DNA of 7,847 nt from Burkholderiales bacterium (GTDB lineage: Bacteria; Pseudomonadota; Gammaproteobacteria; Burkholderiales; UBA11063), in contig JAPJMP010000176.1 of assembly GCA_026461645.1 (NCBI GenBank), forward strand, positions 1-7,847. The letters are read 5' to 3'. Of this stretch, positions 1-6,700 are shown piece by piece; position 1 is the first letter of the stretch; each line of letters opens with the position of its first letter. The notes beneath the pieces were generated by a model. That model saw nothing but the letters and a program-made list of their open reading frames with translations. It was not told where the DNA came from and did not search any database. A program made the position numbers and the translations under genes.

Positions 1-28
1 AAACTTATTTTAAATATAAAAATAAGAG

Positions 29-34
29 TATAAT
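29..34 (+). promoter_or_regulatory. candidate -10 element of the nrdA promoter
   Basis: A perfect TATAAT hexamer lies upstream of both NrdR-like boxes; no good -35 is visible before it. A second candidate is GATAAT at 77-82, which sits between the two boxes and would place the start point inside the second box, a usual geometry for NrdR repression. The sequence alone does not decide between them, and both may be used. Confidence 0.4.
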
Positions 35-47
35 AACTATTATGCAA

Positions 48-63
48 ACACTAGAATTAGTGT
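48..63. promoter_or_regulatory. NrdR box 1 (upstream), probable repressor site
   Basis: The 16-base site acactagaattagtgt is an interrupted palindrome with arms acacta/tagtgt. By my alignment it fits the known NrdR consensus acaCwAtATaTwGtgt at 13 of 16 positions, with the outer half-sites intact. It is paired with a second box whose start is 33 bases downstream, in front of a ribonucleotide reductase gene, which is the established context for NrdR. NrdR is a zinc-ribbon/ATP-cone repressor that senses (d)ATP; its gene is not in the window. Confidence 0.75.
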
Positions 64-80
64 CAATATAGTAAGGGATA

Positions 81-96
81 ATACTATATATAGTGT
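81..96. promoter_or_regulatory. NrdR box 2 (downstream), probable repressor site
   Basis: The site atactatatatagtgt fits the NrdR consensus at 15 of 16 positions; the only departure is t for c at position 2. It begins 33 bases after the start of box 1, so both boxes lie on nearly the same face of the helix, as expected for cooperative NrdR binding. It ends 40 bases before the nrdA start codon. Confidence 0.8.
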
Positions 97-127
97 TTTG
101 CGCAATATTTTCTTAACTTAATACTTT

Positions 128-133
128 AAAGGA
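128..133 (+). promoter_or_regulatory. nrdA ribosome binding site
   Basis: AAAGGA lies 3 bases before the ATG at 137 and 6 bases before a second in-frame ATG at 140. The spacing favours the second Met as the true start, which changes the protein by one residue only. Confidence 0.6.
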
Positions 134-136
134 ATA

Positions 137-3010
137 ATGATGGTTCTCCTGTCTAATGAAGCAAATATTTTGGCCACTGAGTTTGGACAATCTTTGACCC
201 CAGAGTGTGATTTTTCTAGTTATCCCGTAATTAGAAGAAATGGATCTGTAGTTACATTTAATGCCAGTAAAATTACTGTAGCTATAACTAAGGCTTACAT
301 TGCAGTGTATGGGCACGAAGCTTTATTTGGTGTAGCAATTAAAGACCAAATACATCATTTAACTGCAATTGTTATGCAAGCATTACAAAATAGAAGATCT
401 CAAGGTTCTCCGATTCATATTGAAGAAATTCAAGACCAAGTTGAGCTAGCCCTTATGCGTAATGGGCAATATGAAGTAGCGCGTAGTTATGTTTTATACC
501 GTGAAGAACGTAATAAAGAGAGAGCTCTAAGTGGAATTCAATTACCAACTCATGAAATTAATGTAATTTATGCCGATGGCAGCAAAAAAGCATTGGAAAC
601 CAAACTATTATTTGATATTGCTACTGAAGCCTGCCAAGATTTAAATAATGTAAGTCCTAAATTAATTTTAGATGAAACATTAAAAAATATATATGATGGA
701 GTTAGTGAGGATGAATTATATAAATCGATGATTTTGTCAGCACGGCAACTAATTGAAAGTGAACCAGATTATAATTTTGTTACGGCACGATTGCTTAGAC
801 ATAAAATAGCTAAAGAGGTTTTTGGCCATATTGTAACGCAAAAAAATATGACTAGTGCTTATCAAGAATATTTTCCCAAATATATTCAATTAGGGATTGA
901 AGCGGAATTATTAAATCCTGAATTAGCTAATTACGATCTACATCAATTAGCTAAAGCTTTTGATGCTAAACGAGATAATCAATTTAAATATTTAGGTTTG
1001 CAAACATTATATGATAGATATTTTTTACATATTAGTGGCAGAAGAATAGAATTGGCACAAATATTTTTTATGCGGGTTGCAATGGGGCTTGCTTTAAAAG
1101 AAGTTAATCGTGAAGAAAAAGCAATTGAATTTTATAATTTATTATCAAGTTTTGATTTCATGTCTTCAACTCCGACATTATTTAACTCTGGTACCTTGCA
1201 TTCTCAATTATCCAGTTGTTACTTAACCTCAGTTGATGATGATTTAGCTGGTATCTACGATGCCCTAAAAGAAAATGCTTTATTATCCAAATTTGCTGGT
1301 GGATTGGGTAATGACTGGACTAAAGTTAGATCTATGGGAGCAAGAATAAAAGGAACTAATGGTAGTTCACAAGGAGTAATCCCATTTCTAAAAGTTGTTA
1401 ATGATACTGCTGTAGCTGTTAATCAAGGTGGTAAAAGAAAAGGTGCAGTATGTGCTTATTTAGAAACCTGGCATGCTGATATTGAAGAGTTTCTTGAGTT
1501 ACGTAAAAATACAGGAGACGATAGACGAAGATGTCATGATATGAATACTGCCAATTGGATTCCTGATTTATTTATGAAAAGAGTACATTTACAAGCAGAT
1601 TGGACCCTGTTTTCGCCAAATGAAGTTCCAGATTTACATGACAAATATGGTAAAGATTTTGAGCAAGCTTACACCAATTATGAAGCCATGGCAGCCAATG
1701 GAAAGATTAAAGTATTTAAAACTATTCCGGCATTACAATTATGGCGCAAAATTTTAACTATGTTATTTGAAACAGGACATCCGTGGATTACTTTTAAGGA
1801 TCCATGTAATATTAGATCACCACAAAAACATGTTGGAGTAGTACATAGTTCAAATTTATGTACCGAAATTACTTTAAATACCAATGAGCATGAAATTGCA
1901 GTATGTAATTTAGGCTCAATAAATTTAGCAAACCATATGCTCAATGGTGCTATTAACCACGAGAAATTAAAACGCACCGTTAATACCGCAATGAGAATGT
2001 TAGATAATGTAGTAGACATTAATTTCTATCCAGTAGATAAAGCTAAAAACTCTAACTTAGCTCACCGCCCTGTTGGTCTTGGCTTTATGGGCTTTCAGGA
2101 TTGTTTACACATGCTGCGTATTCCATACGCTTCAAGTCAGGCACTTGAATTTGCTGATCAATCAATGGAAGCTATTGCTTATTATGCCTATTTAGCTTCA
2201 AGTGAATTAGCGCGTGAACGTGGTAAATATTCTAGTTATGAAGGCAGTTTATGGTCACAGGGAGTATTGCCTTTAGATTCGGTACACCTCCTTGCTACAG
2301 AACGTGGACAGGAGTATTTAGAAGTTAATACTGAATCTAAATTAGATTGGAATTACTTACGCAATAAAATTAAACAAGATGGTATGCGCAATTCTAATTG
2401 CTTAGCAATAGCTCCTACCGCTACTATTTCCAATATCATTGGAGTATCAGCCTCAATTGAGCCAACTTATCAAAATATTTTTGTTAAATCAAATTTATCT
2501 GGTGAGTTTACTGTGGTTAATGAATTTTTGGTAAAAGATTTAAAAGAACTTAATATTTGGGATGATGTTATGTTATCCGATATTAAATATTTTGACGGAA
2601 GTTTACAAAAAATTGATCGCATTCCAGAAAATATTCGCTCAATTTATGCTACAGCCTTTGAAATTGATGCTAAATGGCTAATTGAAGCTGGAAGTAGAAG
2701 ACAAAAATGGTTAGATCAATCACAGTCACTTAATTTATATTTAGCTCAACCATCAGGCCGTAAACTAGATGAACTGTATAAATTAGCTTGGATTCGTGGT
2801 TTAAAAACCACTTATTATCTACGTACATTAGCTGCCACATCTGCTGAGAAATCAACAGGTAAGGGTGGTGAATTAAATGCTGTTTCTGCTGATGGTTTTG
2901 CCTCTACTCAAGGACAATTTGGGCAAAAAGCAGTACAGAATGATATTTTGCAAGCTACTGAAAGCCAATTTTGTTCAATTGACAATCCAGAGTGTGAATC
3001 TTGTCAATAA
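137..3010 (+). CDS. nrdA: class Ia ribonucleoside-diphosphate reductase, alpha (large) subunit
   Basis: This is the catalytic subunit that reduces ribonucleoside diphosphates to deoxyribonucleotides in the cytosol, together with a radical-carrying NrdB. The 957-residue length fits the two-cone NrdA subgroup (as in Pseudomonas) rather than the shorter one-cone E. coli form. ATP-cone 1 spans about 30-122, with the nucleotide-binding start VIRRNGSVVTFNASKI. A second cone-like segment spans about 140-228 and has lost the basic motif. The catalytic barrel follows from about 280. Active-site residues are visible: Cys361 (SSCYL), Asn573-Cys575-Glu577 (NLCTE), and Cys590 (AVCNLGSINL) as partner of Cys361. 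Tyr893-Tyr894 (TTYYLRT) form the radical-transfer pair. The tail carries Cys946 and a CESC pair (Cys953, Cys956) for reduction by thioredoxin or glutaredoxin. Two NrdR boxes precede the gene and a terminator follows; nrdB is not adjacent. Identity is secure; the start may be 140. Confidence 0.97.
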   Translation: MMVLLSNEANILATEFGQSLTPECDFSSYPVIRRNGSVVTFNASKITVAITKAYIAVYGHEALFGVAIKDQIHHLTAIVMQALQNRRSQGSPIHIEEIQDQVELALMRNGQYEVARSYVLYREERNKERALSGIQLPTHEINVIYADGSKKALETKLLFDIATEACQDLNNVSPKLILDETLKNIYDGVSEDELYKSMILSARQLIESEPDYNFVTARLLRHKIAKEVFGHIVTQKNMTSAYQEYFPKYIQLGIEAELLNPELANYDLHQLAKAFDAKRDNQFKYLGLQTLYDRYFLHISGRRIELAQIFFMRVAMGLALKEVNREEKAIEFYNLLSSFDFMSSTPTLFNSGTLHSQLSSCYLTSVDDDLAGIYDALKENALLSKFAGGLGNDWTKVRSMGARIKGTNGSSQGVIPFLKVVNDTAVAVNQGGKRKGAVCAYLETWHADIEEFLELRKNTGDDRRRCHDMNTANWIPDLFMKRVHLQADWTLFSPNEVPDLHDKYGKDFEQAYTNYEAMAANGKIKVFKTIPALQLWRKILTMLFETGHPWITFKDPCNIRSPQKHVGVVHSSNLCTEITLNTNEHEIAVCNLGSINLANHMLNGAINHEKLKRTVNTAMRMLDNVVDINFYPVDKAKNSNLAHRPVGLGFMGFQDCLHMLRIPYASSQALEFADQSMEAIAYYAYLASSELARERGKYSSYEGSLWSQGVLPLDSVHLLATERGQEYLEVNTESKLDWNYLRNKIKQDGMRNSNCLAIAPTATISNIIGVSASIEPTYQNIFVKSNLSGEFTVVNEFLVKDLKELNIWDDVMLSDIKYFDGSLQKIDRIPENIRSIYATAFEIDAKWLIEAGSRRQKWLDQSQSLNLYLAQPSGRKLDELYKLAWIRGLKTTYYLRTLAATSAEKSTGKGGELNAVSADGFASTQGQFGQKAVQNDILQATESQFCSIDNPECESCQ

Positions 3011-3030
3011 TAAAATTTAATTAAAATTTT

Positions 3031-3060
3031 GCCCCATTATAAAATTAATGGGGCTTTTTT
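3031..3060 (+). terminator. intrinsic terminator of nrdA
   Basis: A 9-bp perfect stem (gccccatta at 3031-3039 with taatggggc at 3046-3054) and a 6-base loop are followed by six T's at 3055-3060. It lies 20 bases after the nrdA stop and 12 bases before the end of convergent tadA. Read from the minus strand the stem is followed only by mixed A/T sequence, so it may stop tadA transcription less well. Confidence 0.92.
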
Positions 3061-3072
3061 ATTTAAGGATAT

Positions 3073-3780
3073 TTAACGCTTACGCTGCAAAAAATTTTTT
3101 AAATCTTGCGCATACTTAGTATTTATTGGCCCAATTATTTCAGTATGCTTATTTACATTGTTATTGGTAAAGACTTTATACTGACTACTTATAGCTCCTG
3201 TTTTTGGCTCTACAGCACCAAAAATTAACCTCTTAATTCGACTCTGTAAAATGGCACCAGCACACATTAAACAAGGCTCAACAGTTACATATAAATCACA
3301 ATTATCTAATCGATGACTGCTAATTTTTTGCGCAGCGGCATTAATCGCTATTATTTCTGCATGATGAGTAATATTATTAGTGGTTATTACATTATTCGTA
3401 CCACATCCAATTATTTGTCCATCCTTAACAATAACAGCACCAATTGGAATATCTGTACCATTTTGTTGTGCCACATTACTTGCATAATCAAGATAATAGT
3501 CGATTGATTCACTTTTAAGTGGTGCATAATGCGGCGTTTGCCTCTTATACTCGTGCTTGATTTTAACTTTATCTTGCACTGTTAAGTTACTGAACTCTAT
3601 TGCATTATAAATACAAAATAAATCAAATAAATAATTAAAACTGATACTCGGAAACTTATCTTTTAACCACTGAAAAACTAACCAATAGTCATGCTTTAGC
3701 AGTTGTTGCTTATTATTTATTCCAAACTCTGATAACTTGCTTCTTAAATAATATGGAATAAAATTGTTATTGCTGTTCAT
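3073..3780 (-). CDS. tadA: tRNA adenosine(34) deaminase TadA with N-terminal TfoX-C-like domain
   Basis: This enzyme deaminates adenosine 34 of tRNA-Arg(ACG) to inosine. The C-terminal deaminase domain (about 90-235 from the chosen start) has the zinc and catalytic motif HAE (His140, Glu142) and the PCxxC motif (Cys170, Cys173 in VEPCLMCAGAI). The segment SRIKRLIFGAVEPKTGA is typical of TadA rather than of cytosine or guanine deaminases. The first 75 or so residues (LRSKLSEFGINNKQQLL onward) resemble the helical C-terminal domain of TfoX, a fusion I recall from Neisseria TadA proteins. The open frame extends upstream to an ATG at 3837, but that would overlap the preceding gene by 71 bases and add residues outside any domain. 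The ATG at 3780 leaves a 14-base overlap and starts just before the domain, so I chose it. No clear Shine-Dalgarno is seen, so translation is probably coupled to the upstream gene. Confidence 0.93.
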   Translation of the reverse strand: MNSNNNFIPYYLRSKLSEFGINNKQQLLKHDYWLVFQWLKDKFPSISFNYLFDLFCIYNAIEFSNLTVQDKVKIKHEYKRQTPHYAPLKSESIDYYLDYASNVAQQNGTDIPIGAVIVKDGQIIGCGTNNVITTNNITHHAEIIAINAAAQKISSHRLDNCDLYVTVEPCLMCAGAILQSRIKRLIFGAVEPKTGAISSQYKVFTNNNVNKHTEIIGPINTKYAQDLKNFLQRKR

Positions 3781-4303
3781 TTTTATGCATGTTTTTGATT
3801 TCAACATAATGCTTAGCAGAATATTGAATATGCTCAATTTCCTCGGTGCTTAATAATCTTACCTGTTTTAAAGGATTACCAAAATATAAATAACCAGACT
3901 GCAGAATTTTATTTGGTGCAACTAAACTTCCAGCCCCAATAATCACATTAGGCTCAATAATTGCATTATCTAATATTGTGCTACCCATTCCAATTAGAAC
4001 ATTATCCTTAATTGTACAAGCATGTAAACAACAATTATGTCCAACAGTTACATTATTACCAATAAATAATGGCGTTTCTTTAGATTTTTCATCTTTATAA
4101 TGTGTAACATGCAGCATCGTTAAATCTTGAATGTTTGAATTTTCACCAATATAAATAGTACTAACATCTCCACGTAAAACGCAATTACACCAAATAGATG
4201 CATCTTTCTTAACTGTAACCTTACCAATTACCACTGCACTATTATCAATATAAGCGCTGTCATCGATATTAGGCTTAATTCCATTTAATGTTCTAATATT
4301 CAT
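3767..4303 (-). CDS. gamma-carbonic anhydrase-like left-handed beta-helix protein (YrdA/PaaY-type)
   Basis: The 178-residue protein is built of hexapeptide repeats forming a left-handed beta helix. Examples are SAVVIGKVTV, SIWCNCVLRGD, IYIGENSNIQD and NVTVGHNCCLHACTI. Family hallmarks are RGD at 44-46, NIQD at 57-60 and the three metal-ligand histidines His65 (MLHVTH), His89 (VGHN) and His94 (LHAC). The family is cytosolic and trimeric and binds Zn or Fe at subunit interfaces. Some members hydrate CO2; many YrdA-like members have no proven activity, so the reaction is left open. A C-terminal helix (about 152-175) is usual. It overlaps tadA by 14 bases and is first in a two-gene unit. Its start has no clear Shine-Dalgarno, but an extended -10 lies 41 bases upstream. 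Confidence 0.9.
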   Translation of the reverse strand: MNIRTLNGIKPNIDDSAYIDNSAVVIGKVTVKKDASIWCNCVLRGDVSTIYIGENSNIQDLTMLHVTHYKDEKSKETPLFIGNNVTVGHNCCLHACTIKDNVLIGMGSTILDNAIIEPNVIIGAGSLVAPNKILQSGYLYFGNPLKQVRLLSTEEIEHIQYSAKHYVEIKNMHKNEQQ

Positions 4304-4343
4304 TATAATAAACTTTTAAAAAAATTAATTTAAAGCATAATTT

Positions 4344-4352
4344 ATTATAGCA
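4344..4352 (-). promoter_or_regulatory. extended -10 promoter of the gamma-carbonic anhydrase-tadA unit
   Basis: Read on the minus strand the sequence is TGCTATAAT: a perfect -10 hexamer with the TGn extension, which makes the lack of a good -35 tolerable. The -10 ends 40 bases before the ATG at 4303, giving a short leader of roughly 30 bases. Confidence 0.6.
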
Positions 4353-4432
4353 TCATTCTTGCCTTGCCTAGATTAAATTTAAACCTCGATTTTATCCGCT
4401 ATTATTAATTTCAAATATTTTGTAGTTACAAT

Positions 4433-4510
4433 ATGTTTATGATTAAACCCAAAATAACGCACATTAAGTTATTTGCAATTGTTGTAATTGTGGGCATCGC
4501 TAAGTATTAA
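4433..4510 (+). CDS. possible 25-residue hydrophobic small protein (doubtful)
   Basis: An ATG-initiated frame encodes a peptide with a basic N-terminal third (MIKPKITHIK) and a hydrophobic stretch (LFAIVVIVGIA) ending in KY. This layout resembles a single-span membrane microprotein or a cut-off signal peptide. A second in-frame ATG is at 4439. No Shine-Dalgarno is visible before either ATG and no promoter is assigned. It is the only notable coding potential in the divergent region, but a frame this short can arise by chance in AT-rich DNA. Confidence 0.2.
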   Translation: MFMIKPKITHIKLFAIVVIVGIAKY

Positions 4511-4575
4511 CTATGATGATTGATTAACTACCTCATCAAAAATCTTTTTATTAAATTCGACTGCCTGTGCTATGA

Positions 4576-4581
4576 TATAAT
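4576..4581 (+). promoter_or_regulatory. candidate -10 element of the dolP promoter
   Basis: TATAAT lies 36 bases before the dolP ATG. An overlapping alternative, TGCTATGAT at 4568-4576, is an extended -10 form. No convincing -35 is seen upstream of either. Confidence 0.5.
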
Positions 4582-4601
4582 TAATTAAATTTAACTTTAA
4601 C

Positions 4602-4607
4602 TAAGGA
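4602..4607 (+). promoter_or_regulatory. dolP ribosome binding site
   Basis: TAAGGA lies 10 bases before the ATG at 4618. It fixes this start, which also gives a complete lipoprotein signal peptide. Confidence 0.65.
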
Positions 4608-4617
4608 TTTATTATTT

Positions 4618-5181
4618 ATGAAACAGTTTTCTTATGTATTATTAATTTTTGTTACTTCTTTAATTGTAGGTTGTGCCGCAACAGTAGTTGGTGCTGGAGT
4701 AGGTACCGTTGCTGCGACTACAACAGATGATCGCGGATTTAAAACTGTTATAGCTGATCAAGATTTGGAACATAAAGTTAACAATGTATTAAGTGCTCAA
4801 GTTCCTAATGGTAGCTTTACTATAGCAAGTTATGACTCGCAAGTACTAGTTGCTGGACAAGTTGCCAATGAAAATGATTATGATAAAATAAATCAGGCGG
4901 TAAACAATACAAATGGCGTTAAAAAATTCTGGAACTATGTATCTGTTAGCCCCAAGGAAACTATAGGAGCAGTCTCAAAAGACACCTACATTACTTCAAT
5001 TGCTAAAACTAGATTAATTGGTCAAAATGGTGTTAATGCGAATAATATTAAGGTTGTTACTTGTTCTGGTGTTGTATATTTGCTAGGTAGAAATGCTGGA
5101 GAAAAATATCAAATTAAAGGAGCAATTTCTGGTATTAAGCAAATTGATGGGGTTAAAGCCGTAATTAATCTAATTAAATAG
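4618..5181 (+). CDS. dolP: dual-BON-domain outer-membrane lipoprotein, DolP (YraP) family
   Basis: This is a periplasm-facing lipoprotein of the outer membrane which, in characterised relatives, binds anionic phospholipid and supports outer-membrane integrity and BAM-dependent assembly. A signal peptide of 18 residues ends in the lipobox LIVGC, with Cys19 as the lipidated residue. Ala20 follows, so there is no Asp+2 inner-membrane retention signal. A Gly/Ala/Thr-rich linker leads to BON domain 1 (about 47-111, core VLVAGQ at 76-81) and BON domain 2 (about 122-187, core VVYLLGR). Length (187 against 191 in E. coli), the DTYITS...RL entry to BON2 and the terminal INLIK match E. coli DolP closely. 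Tyr124 stands where E. coli has the lipid-binding Trp127. It is a single-gene unit that ends 9 bases before a convergent operon with no obvious terminator, and it lacks the yraN/diaA neighbours of the enterobacterial locus. Confidence 0.9.
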   Translation: MKQFSYVLLIFVTSLIVGCAATVVGAGVGTVAATTTDDRGFKTVIADQDLEHKVNNVLSAQVPNGSFTIASYDSQVLVAGQVANENDYDKINQAVNNTNGVKKFWNYVSVSPKETIGAVSKDTYITSIAKTRLIGQNGVNANNIKVVTCSGVVYLLGRNAGEKYQIKGAISGIKQIDGVKAVINLIK

Positions 5182-5190
5182 TGGCTTCAA

Positions 5191-5946
5191 TTAGGTTAAC
5201 CCTATATCAGCCATAAGTCCACCATCAATAGTGATGATGCTTCCATTGATAAATTTGGCAGCATCACTAATTAAGAACTCAACTAATTTGGCAATATCAT
5301 AAGGTTGCCCGATTTGTTTTAATGGTGTTCTTGTAATAACATTTTTGAAATGATTTGGTATTTCATCTTCTTGTACCCCCATTGCGGTATCAACATAGCC
5401 AGGACATATGGCATTACATGTAATTGAGTATTGCCCGTATTCGGCAGCAATTGCCTTAGTATAACCGATTACTCCATGTTTACTAGCAATATAAGTTGAA
5501 GAAAGTTTTGCTCCAATTAGCCCCTGAATAGAAGCAATATTAATTATTCTTCCCCATTCTGCCTGTTGCATACTAGGTAAACATATTTTAGCAAAATTAA
5601 AAATACTTTTTAAATTGGTATTCATTACCAAATCCCATTGTTCATAACTAATATCACATAAATTTTGAAACGGCCCACCATAACCTGCATTATTAATTAA
5701 AATATGCGGCATAAAATTATTTTCTAAAAGATTTTTATGTAATTGCGCAACCTGTTTAACACTTCCAACATCACAAACATAGCTTTGAATTTGTGCCATA
5801 TTATTTTTATGTCTAAGTTGTGTGGCACTATTTTCTAGTTCTATCTCATTTTTATCAATTAAAATAAGATTATATTTATTTACTAATATTTCTGCTATCT
5901 TATAGCCTATGCCTCTTGCTGCCCCGGTTAATAAAACTGTTTGCAA
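5191..5946 (-). CDS. short-chain dehydrogenase/reductase, 3-hydroxybutyrate dehydrogenase/FabG-like
   Basis: This 251-residue classical SDR is a cytosolic NAD(P)-dependent oxidoreductase. The Rossmann motif TGAARGIG is at 7-14, Asp59-Val60 contacts adenine, and NNAG is at 85-88. The catalytic set is Asn111, Ser139, Tyr152 and Lys156 (YIASK). PGYVDT (182-187) and IDGG (240-243) complete the family pattern. Asp31 at the end of beta-strand 2 predicts NAD(H) preference. The stretch from GRIINIAS through SKHGVIGYTKAIAAEYG to NAICPGYV resembles bacterial D-3-hydroxybutyrate dehydrogenases as well as 3-oxoacyl reductases, so the substrate is open. The start is TTG at 5946, supported by AAAGGT at 5955-5960 with an 8-base gap; any later start would lose the Rossmann motif. 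It lies 12 bases after the preceding SDR and is last in the operon. Confidence 0.88.
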   Translation of the reverse strand: MQTVLLTGAARGIGYKIAEILVNKYNLILIDKNEIELENSATQLRHKNNMAQIQSYVCDVGSVKQVAQLHKNLLENNFMPHILINNAGYGGPFQNLCDISYEQWDLVMNTNLKSIFNFAKICLPSMQQAEWGRIINIASIQGLIGAKLSSTYIASKHGVIGYTKAIAAEYGQYSITCNAICPGYVDTAMGVQEDEIPNHFKNVITRTPLKQIGQPYDIAKLVEFLISDAAKFINGSIITIDGGLMADIGLT

Positions 5947-5954
5947 GTTAATTT

Positions 5955-5960
5955 ACCTTT
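5955..5960 (-). promoter_or_regulatory. ribosome binding site that fixes the TTG start of the downstream SDR
   Basis: Read on the minus strand, AAAGGT lies 8 bases before TTG at 5946 and overlaps the stop codon of the preceding SDR gene at 5959-5961. This points to closely linked translation of the two dehydrogenases. Confidence 0.6.
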
Positions 5961-6666
5961 ATAATATTTTTTTAGGGGGTGTTATTTCAATATAATCAAC
6001 TCGAACGCTGGGTGATAAATTAACTAAGTAACAAATTGTATTCGCAACATCCTCGATATTTAGCATTTCTTCTTGTTTAAATTGATTTCGTTCCAACCAA
6101 ATATCTGTGTAGACTGCACCTAAAGCAATATGAGTTGAAGATATATTGCTATTTTTACCCTCATCACTAATAACCAATGACAGCGCCTTTAACCCGGCCT
6201 TACTTGCCGCGTATGCTGCATTATGTTTGATTCCAGCTAATTCAACTATGGAGCCAATATTTAATATTCTACCCCCATTAAATTTTGCCATAATTTTAAA
6301 GGCTAACTGTGAGCAATAAAAAGCGCCACTCAAATTGGTAGTAATAACTGAGTTCCATTCATCTAAAGAGATATCGGTAAATGGTTTAAATATACCAATT
6401 CCGGCATTATTGATTAAACCAATCAATTCAAAATCTTGCTGTTCCAGCCATGTAAAAAAATTCTGTATTGTTTGTGGTATATTTACATCCAAGAATTGTT
6501 GATTAACTGCATTGATTTTTAATGTTTGCGGAGTAAAGTCAAATTGCCTTGAAGTAATAATTACCGTTACTGGCACAGCAATCAATTTTTGCGCAATAGC
6601 TAACCCAATTCCTTTCGCCCCACCAGTAATTACAATTAATTTATTTTTCTTCATTATTGATTTCAT
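5959..6666 (-). CDS. short-chain dehydrogenase/reductase, probably NADP-dependent, substrate unknown
   Basis: This 235-residue classical SDR is distinct from its neighbour. TGGAKGIG is at 14-21, Asp60-Val61 follows beta-strand 3, and NNAG is at 86-89. The catalytic residues Asn111, Ser139, Tyr152 and Lys156 (YAASK) are all present. Ser39-Arg40 after beta-strand 2 predicts NADP(H). The substrate-loop motif is GAVYTDIW instead of the common PGxVxT, and the C-terminus (IEITPPKKIL) lacks the DGG turn of FabG-like enzymes. It is closer in style to the YdfG/sepiapterin-reductase-like group, though I cannot name the substrate. An alternative ATG at residue 5 (6654) gives the tidier N-terminus MKKNKLIVITGG; neither ATG has a good Shine-Dalgarno. 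It follows the small membrane protein gene by 34 bases. Confidence 0.87.
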   Translation of the reverse strand: MKSIMKKNKLIVITGGAKGIGLAIAQKLIAVPVTVIITSRQFDFTPQTLKINAVNQQFLDVNIPQTIQNFFTWLEQQDFELIGLINNAGIGIFKPFTDISLDEWNSVITTNLSGAFYCSQLAFKIMAKFNGGRILNIGSIVELAGIKHNAAYAASKAGLKALSLVISDEGKNSNISSTHIALGAVYTDIWLERNQFKQEEMLNIEDVANTICYLVNLSPSVRVDYIEITPPKKIL

Positions 6667-6700
6667 TAAAGTTAAATAAGCAAAATATGGTAATTTTAAA

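Larger units (their letters stand above)
4304..4617. other. 314-base divergent intergenic region
   Basis: This region separates the divergent gamma-carbonic anhydrase-like gene and dolP. It holds a minus-strand extended -10 near its left end, a plus-strand -10 and ribosome site near its right end, and a short hydrophobic ORF in the middle (4433-4510). The rest is AT-rich, with no tRNA-like fold, riboswitch motif or strong terminator hairpin that I can recognise. Confidence 0.7.

Noticed and set aside
40..48. TTATGCAAA resembles a DnaA box (TTATNCACA with one mismatch) in the nrdA leader.
   Set aside because: It is a single imperfect copy in AT-rich DNA with no companion boxes. DnaA does act on nrd genes in E. 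coli, but one nine-base near match is not enough.
1678..2019. A 113-codon open frame on the minus strand inside nrdA.
   Set aside because: It lies wholly within a confidently identified gene in an opposite frame, and its translation shows no domain or membrane pattern of its own.
4335..4351. Palindrome-like gcataat/ttatagc over the minus-strand -10 as an operator.
   Set aside because: The symmetry is imperfect and is largely explained by the -10 hexamer itself.
4476..4490. Inverted repeat caatt-gttgt-aattg as a possible operator.
   Set aside because: The arms are only 5 bases, lie inside the possible small ORF and are not placed near either promoter; likely chance in AT-rich sequence.
5150..5202. 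Complementary segments (gggttaa/ttaaccc and aagcc/ggctt) across the dolP and SDR1 gene ends, considered as a bidirectional terminator.
   Set aside because: The stem is broken by unpaired bases, the loop is long and there is no T run on either side. I cannot support a terminator here.
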